Of a DNA stretch of 64,000 nucleotides, positions 59,451 to 64,000 are shown in pieces. Position 1 is the stretch's first letter, and every line of letters begins with the position of its first letter. Under the pieces are notes generated by a model. It was not told the DNA's origin. It saw only the letters and a program-made list of their open reading frames with translations, and ran no database searches. Origin of the DNA: Chamaecyparis obtusa (lineage: Eukaryota > Streptophyta > Pinopsida > Cupressales > Cupressaceae). The DNA is taken from assembly GCA_027943335.1 (NCBI GenBank), contig BSBK01008839.1, positions 172,501 through 236,500 on the forward strand, written 5' to 3'. Position numbers and translations under genes: made by a program.

Positions 59451-60184
59451 ATTATCAAAATTAACATGAAAAAATCTTTTATGCTATAACCAACTATCAT
59501 CTACCTTCACAACAAAACAAGAGTTGTAGATGTATTTAATTCAAATACATTACCTCTAGATTTAGTAACAATTGCAATTAGCTTTCCTGCCTTGCTTTTG
59601 ACAAAATATTGTCCATTAATGAATTTTAATTGAAACTCTTTATCCATCAGCTATCCAACACTCAACAAGTTATGCTTAAGTCCACCAACAAGTAGTACAT
59701 TGTCAGTGTTAGTATTTCCATCCAAAGTATTAGATCCTACTCCTATGATAGGTTTAGGAACATTGTCTTTGAATCTCACAACACTACCATCATATCTCAT
59801 TAGTTAAAAAAACTTATTTTTGTCTCTAGTCATATGATGTGAGCAACCACTATCTATAACCCATTCAGATTTCCTATCAACATGTGATACTAAAGTTTTT
59901 TCTTCATGAACTGGTTTTTCATCTTGACTAGCAATAAATCCAATCTCCTCATAATCCAAATCATCATCGTCAAAAATACCTTCACTAGCATAATAACATT
60001 CCTTATCCTTTGAATACCTAGACTTGAAAAACTTAGGTTTTTTCTTAGGAACTCTTATAGGACATATAGATGCAAAGTTTCCTATCTTATTACATAAAAA
60101 ATATTTCAAAGGTAACTTTCCTCGAAATTTACCCTTACCTCTCTTTTCTCTTCTAGCGCTCAGTGCAAAAAGTTCATCTAGCAA
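59451..60184 (-). pseudogene. Zinc-knuckle and protease region of element H
   Basis: Frame 60184-59804 contains a worn knuckle (YFLCNKIGNFASIC: first Cys replaced, His lost) and SEWVIDSGCSHHMTRDKNKF, the Copia protease active site DSG with the usual CSHHMT context. Continuing with stops: DNVLLVGGLKHNLLSVG (about 59705-59655), the standard motif between protease and pre-integrase. It is downstream of Gag and upstream of integrase, as expected. Confidence 0.9.
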
Positions 60185-60937
60185 TCTTTCTTCTACTTGT
60201 ATATGTTCCTATTCCTCAACATATTCACCAAGATCTTATTTTATGTTCTCAATAATGGTGCTCGGAAGTGCAAACATTATCTTCCTATGAGTAGATTCTT
60301 TAAATGTTGTTTCAACTTTAAGTATAGAATCTCCCATTTCTATATCTTCAAAGGTAGTTAGCTTTGCAATCAACATTTCTCTGCTAAAGTTTGGAGTCAA
60401 AGGTATAATTTCTTCTATAGTTTGAGCTTTGGTCTTGTATACTAGTGTCAATAATATAAGGATCTTTGCAATAACTTCTTCCTCTTCAGAAGTGCCTCCA
60501 TAATTTCTAATTCTAATCACAACCTCTGTAACCCTTTGTACATAAGTCCTAATGCTTTCATCATCCTTCATTTGCAACTTCTCCATCCTTGTTTTCTAGT
60601 TATGTAACTTCTCTTGCTTGGTAAACTTGTCTGCTTCATATAATGCTTCTAATCTTACCCAAATCTTGTGTGGCGAATCCAAATCTTTAACCTCAGTAAA
60701 TTCTCCTTCAGAGAGTGCGCTGATTAGTGCTTCCCTTGCAACCATGTTATATGAAAATATGTTCTTTTCATCATCAGTATATTTTTCCAATTCATCCCTA
60801 GCCTTCATAGACATTTGATTCTTTGTAATCATCTACTAGTTAATACCCAAACATAGCAAATGATTTCATATCTTGTTCTTCCAATTGTCAAAGTTTTTAA
60901 GATCAAATTTCAAACTATCCTTCCTATAGAATGCCAT
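60185..60937 (-). pseudogene. Gag of element H
   Basis: ATG at 60937 gives MAFYRKDSLKFDLKNFDNW, a usual Copia Gag start. Frame 60832-60596 contains ARDELEKYTDDEKNIF and VKDLDSPHKIWVRLEALYE (the A/S-x-x-x-W-x-x-L core of UBN2-type Gag); frame 60586-60236 has DDESIRTYVQRVTEVVIRIR and LTTFEDIEMGD. Stops separate the frames. Gag would build the cytoplasmic particle. Confidence 0.9.
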
Positions 60938-60966
60938 CTCCAAGATCACCTCAAGTTGTTAAGCTT

Positions 60967-61038
60967 TCTCTCTAAGGAATAGTATCTTTGATACCAATTG
61001 TATCTCTCTAAGGAATAGTATCTCTGATACCAACAACT
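60967..61038 (-). repeat. 36 bp tandem duplication that doubles the primer site of H
   Basis: TCTCTCTAAGGAATAGTATC occurs at 60967 and 61003, each followed by TTTGATACCAA or TCTGATACCAA. So two primer-site-like sequences lie in tandem on the minus strand: TGGTATCAGAG at 61032-61022 (canonical) and TGGTATCAAAG at 60996-60986 (one change). Confidence 0.9.
61022..61032 (-). promoter_or_regulatory. Primer-binding site of element H
   Basis: Minus-strand TGGTATCAGAG, complement to the tRNA-iMet 3' end, five bases inside the LTR end ...CTCTCA. Confidence 0.92.
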
Positions 61039-61614
61039 GAGAGGGGGGGTGAATCAGCTGTATGAAAGATTATTAAACTTTAAACTTTGAATAGCAACAA
61101 TATCAAATCAAATGAACACAATGAATGCCAACACAATAAGATAGTATTTGTTGTTGAGGAAACCCTATTAAAGGTAAAATCCCAATGGAAATTAAGACCG
61201 ACTAATTATGTACTGAGAGTATAGTATCCTTGTTAGAAGATCTAGCCATGTTAGGAGTTGATTAAAACATTACAGTACATAGTCCTTGTTAGAGGACAGA
61301 CCCTGTTAGGAGTCAAGAAAAATAAGGGTAGGATCACTGCCTAGGCTCACTACCCAAAGAGGGTTATGTCCACCTTCAAAACTAACTATTTGCAACACAA
61401 GTATATATAAAGAAATACATAATCTTTGAACTATCCGATAACAATTGTCTTTTCTTGATTAGTTCCAGTGAAGTATATAATTTATCCTCTGCTCTAGACA
61501 TCTAGCAGACACAAGCTCACAGCTTCCACAATCCTCTTTTACATCACATACATTCCTCCATTATTATCTTTTTGAAAGAAAAGATCTTACATATATACCC
61601 TATTACAAAATAAA
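61038..61614 (-). repeat. 5' LTR of element H, truncated
   Basis: Begins (plus strand) TGAGAGGGGGGGTGAATC and follows the 3' LTR until ...CTATTACAAAATAAA at 61614, after which similarity stops. About 200 bp at the transcription-start side (U3) are lost. Confidence 0.88.
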
Positions 61615-63195
61615 GGGTAAAAGTACAAACCCGTGTCACACTTTTATAAAGGAAAAAGATGACAACATGCAAATTTTTCAACATTATCGACATAAAAGTG
61701 GCATTTTCATTTATAATTTGAAGATGATGTAAACTAATGAAATGTGTCAAACTTGATGAAGTTTATACTTATAATTTTTTTAAAAAAAATTGAACAAAAA
61801 TTGACATAGTTTTTAAATTTTTTAAGTCTATTTTTTTATTGCTGAAATATGTAGAAAATCTAGGGTCTAGTTCGCATCAACAAACTATATGCAAATAATA
61901 TTTTTTTCCTCTGAATCCATAATATGTTTTAAATGACATGTATATAACTAGTGCATAAAAAAAGAAAGATTAGATTTTGGTATATATTTTGTCTGTTATA
62001 ACTATCCAAAATTAGTGTTACCCAAAATCAATAGTTTTTGTTCGTGTCAAATTTTCCCTATCAAATCTACACCATTAAAAAAAAAATTATATATTCTTGA
62101 AGAAGACTCTCTCCTATAGTGTTAAATATAAAGTTTTAATTTTTATGACATGATTTGTTATTTTTAATATTTTTCAAACGAGGGTGTTCTTAAATGCTAA
62201 AATACCTACTTGAAGTATTTTCAACTTATAATATATTATATGAAATCAAAACATGATAAAAGTTACATGACCATAATCTTGACTCCGAGCTCTATAAGAA
62301 TTTAGTACGAGTGTAGAAAGGTAAATTTTGAAAGAGAATTCAGGTCCAGAAGTGAGAACTTCTTAAAGCCACCCTTTTTTGCTTACTTGGCTGCCAAATA
62401 GGATTCCACATAGGTTCGATCGGACCCAGTTCAGTTGGACCTATAAGTGACCAAACACAGTCTCGTGCATGACCAAGCCCTTAAAATTTGTATTTTAACA
62501 ATGCTAACATTTTTAAAATAAAATCAAATTTTTAATAGATTTTTAATAGTTTTTTGAAATTTATAAATTATTTTAATTTTATTTGTAGGAGTTAAGTGGT
62601 TTTTATCTTGAATTAAGTGATTTTTAATAATTTTTTGAAATTTATTAATGATATTTATTTTATATTTGGGTATTGCATGTCAAGTCTTGATTTAGTGTTT
62701 TCAAGTTAAGTGATTCTTTTATATTTTTCACGGGGTAGTTTACCTCTTTATGGTGTTGCATGCTTTGAAACCCTTATTTAGTTTTCTTTATTAAGAGGAT
62801 TTTGGCTAGTATTCGATATATAGGTTTATAGATTTTGGCTCTAAGATTGAATTGTAGGATTGTGAAAGCTTTGGGAAATTTCAGGGTTGTTGGATTGTTC
62901 TTTGCACAGTTTTTGTTGAGTGGTGGTTTAAGGTAGGGTTTGAAAACCTTTTTTGCAATTATTCAAGTTGGAAAATATTGTCTTCATTGTGTTTCCAAGA
63001 TAGGTTGATGATTTTGGAGTGATTGTATTTTTTTCATTGTCCTTGAGAAATTTTGCAAGACTAGATTGTTTTGATTTTGTGAATGATAAATATGTATATA
63101 TTTTGGTTGCTTATGAGTGTAAGCATTTTTAGAAATGTGTGAGTTTTTCTAGTTAAGTGATTCTTATATATTTTTCAATCTGAACATTTTTTGCA
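61615..63195. other. AT-rich spacer before the terminal gene
   Basis: Unique-looking AT-rich sequence without long frames. Between 62500 and 62720 short TTTTTAATAGTTTTTTGAAA-type words repeat loosely. The last 400 bases (GTTGGATTGTTC, GGTTTAAGGTAGGG) could be leader sequence of the following gene. Nothing else supported. Confidence 0.4.
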
Positions 63196-64000
63196 ATGGG
63201 GAATAAAAGGAATAGATTAAGAAAATATGATCCAATAAAGGATGAAAAAAATATCATACAAAACATAATCAAGATCAACCTATTGAAGTTTAGGAAGAAC
63301 CTATTGATATTCAAGAAGATACAATTCAAGTAGGGGAATAAATTGGTAGTTATAGAGGTGGAAATATATCTTTTGGCTTGGACAATTTGATGGAGATGAA
63401 TGAGGATTCACTTTTCAATCAAATTCATTTGAAGAAATGTTATCTAAAAGTATAATTAAAACTCATTGCAATAAACTTTGGGATGAATATTTTGAAAATA
63501 AAAGTATCATTGCAAGAGCTCAATTATTTGTTAGGTTTTTCAGGAAAAAAGAAATGACTCTTGTTTTGTAGTTGCAGGGTGTTGACAACAAGAAAAACTC
63601 AAGAGACAATGTAAATCAAACAATAGTTCAAAATTTGCAAGATGCATTGAACAACATTAATAACTCATGTCAAGAAGTTGATTTAAGTGTTGCATGTAGA
63701 GGAATTATGATTACTTTATCTAGTAGGAGGTTAACACTAAGAAAAAAGTGCATGCAATTTCTGATTTACTGAATGTATCTAGAAGAAATTTTCAAAGATA
63801 TATCAGGAAGAGAAATATGTTAGATGAAAACATTGAAAAAAATTGGGTAAATATTTACAGGCTTTCTCAAAAAGATAGAATTTCTGAAGATGCAAAAAAA
63901 CTGGTCATTGAATATTGGACCACTCACTCTCATGTTTCTTCTAATAGAAGGGATACAATATAGATGAAAGATGAAGAAACTGGAATGAAAACTACATATC
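63196..64000 (+). pseudogene. Transposase-like gene, N-terminal part (cut by window end)
   Basis: ATG at 63196 starts MGNKRNRLRKYDPIKDEKN; an apparent shift in an A-run near 63240 leads to DQPIEV and IGSYRGGNISFGLDNLMEMN with stops. Frames 63572-63772 and 63748-63963 give SVACRGIMITLSSRRL, ISDLLNVSRRNFQRYIRKRN, ENWVNIYRLSQKDRISEDA-type sequence, then KKLVIEYWTTHSHVSSNRRD. The W-T-x-H-x-x-V-S-x-N-R-R-D motif normally precedes, in the widespread GHGK-type transposon-protein family, the part preserved at 32875 (HPKHWLETTQ). So the two remnants are complementary halves of one family, on opposite strands. Frameshifts and the stop at 63961 suggest a pseudogene. Confidence 0.55.

Larger units (their letters stand above)
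55975..61614 (-). mobile_element. Element H: Ty1/Copia retrotransposon, minus strand
   Basis: Read on the minus strand: 5' LTR remnant (61614-61038), primer site (61032-61022), Gag, protease, integrase, reverse transcriptase, RNase H, polypurine tract (56766-56756) and 3' LTR (56755-55975). Integrase before reverse transcriptase is the Ty1/Copia order. The 5' LTR lacks its outer 200 bp, so no target duplication can be verified. Many frameshifts and stops throughout. Confidence 0.92.

Overview
This window looks like plant nuclear DNA from a large, repeat-dominated genome. It is AT-rich, has no operons, and almost every recognisable coding stretch is a decayed retrotransposon or DNA-transposon gene carrying stops and frameshifts. 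The style (old nested LTR elements, very long solo LTRs, tRNA-iMet primer sites) fits a seed plant, perhaps a gymnosperm. That taxon guess is inference and no single sequence proves it. I found no intact host gene.

Layout. 1-5695: right-hand part of an LTR element (A, plus strand) with an extra ORF of unknown function, split by a 1.9 kb insertion rich in tandem repeats. 6174-13253: a related element (B, plus strand) with 5' LTR, primer site, a coiled-coil/zinc-knuckle ORF and the same extra ORF, but no protease, reverse transcriptase or integrase. 13254-13812: 3' end and LTR of another LTR element. 13813-19367: a third relative (C, minus strand), split by solo LTR D. 19853-23574, 24081-27896 and 40625-44441: three copies (K1-K3) of a 3.7-3.8 kb noncoding TG...CA unit with target-site duplications, best read as giant solo LTRs. 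28.3-32.9 kb: minus-strand remains of two multi-exon genes, one transposase-like. 32.9-35.4 kb: a LINE ORF1 piece abutting a minus-strand Copia fragment. 36643-48350: a complete chromovirus-type Ty3/Gypsy element E, with both LTRs and a perfect 5 bp target duplication, interrupted inside its reverse transcriptase by K3. 48.4-53.2 kb: low-repeat sequence with carboxylesterase (CXE) pseudogene fragments. 54754-55974: a truncated LTR related to E. 55975-61614: a minus-strand Ty1/Copia element H. 63196 to the end: start of a plus-strand gene of the same transposase-like family.

How the parts relate. A, B and C are one superfamily: they encode a Gag-like protein and an extra protein but no visible polymerase, so they probably depended on another element for reverse transcription. 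E and H encode full Gypsy and Copia protein sets but are broken. Insertion order can be read from nesting: K3 is younger than E, D is younger than C, and H is younger than the E-like LTR at 54.8 kb.
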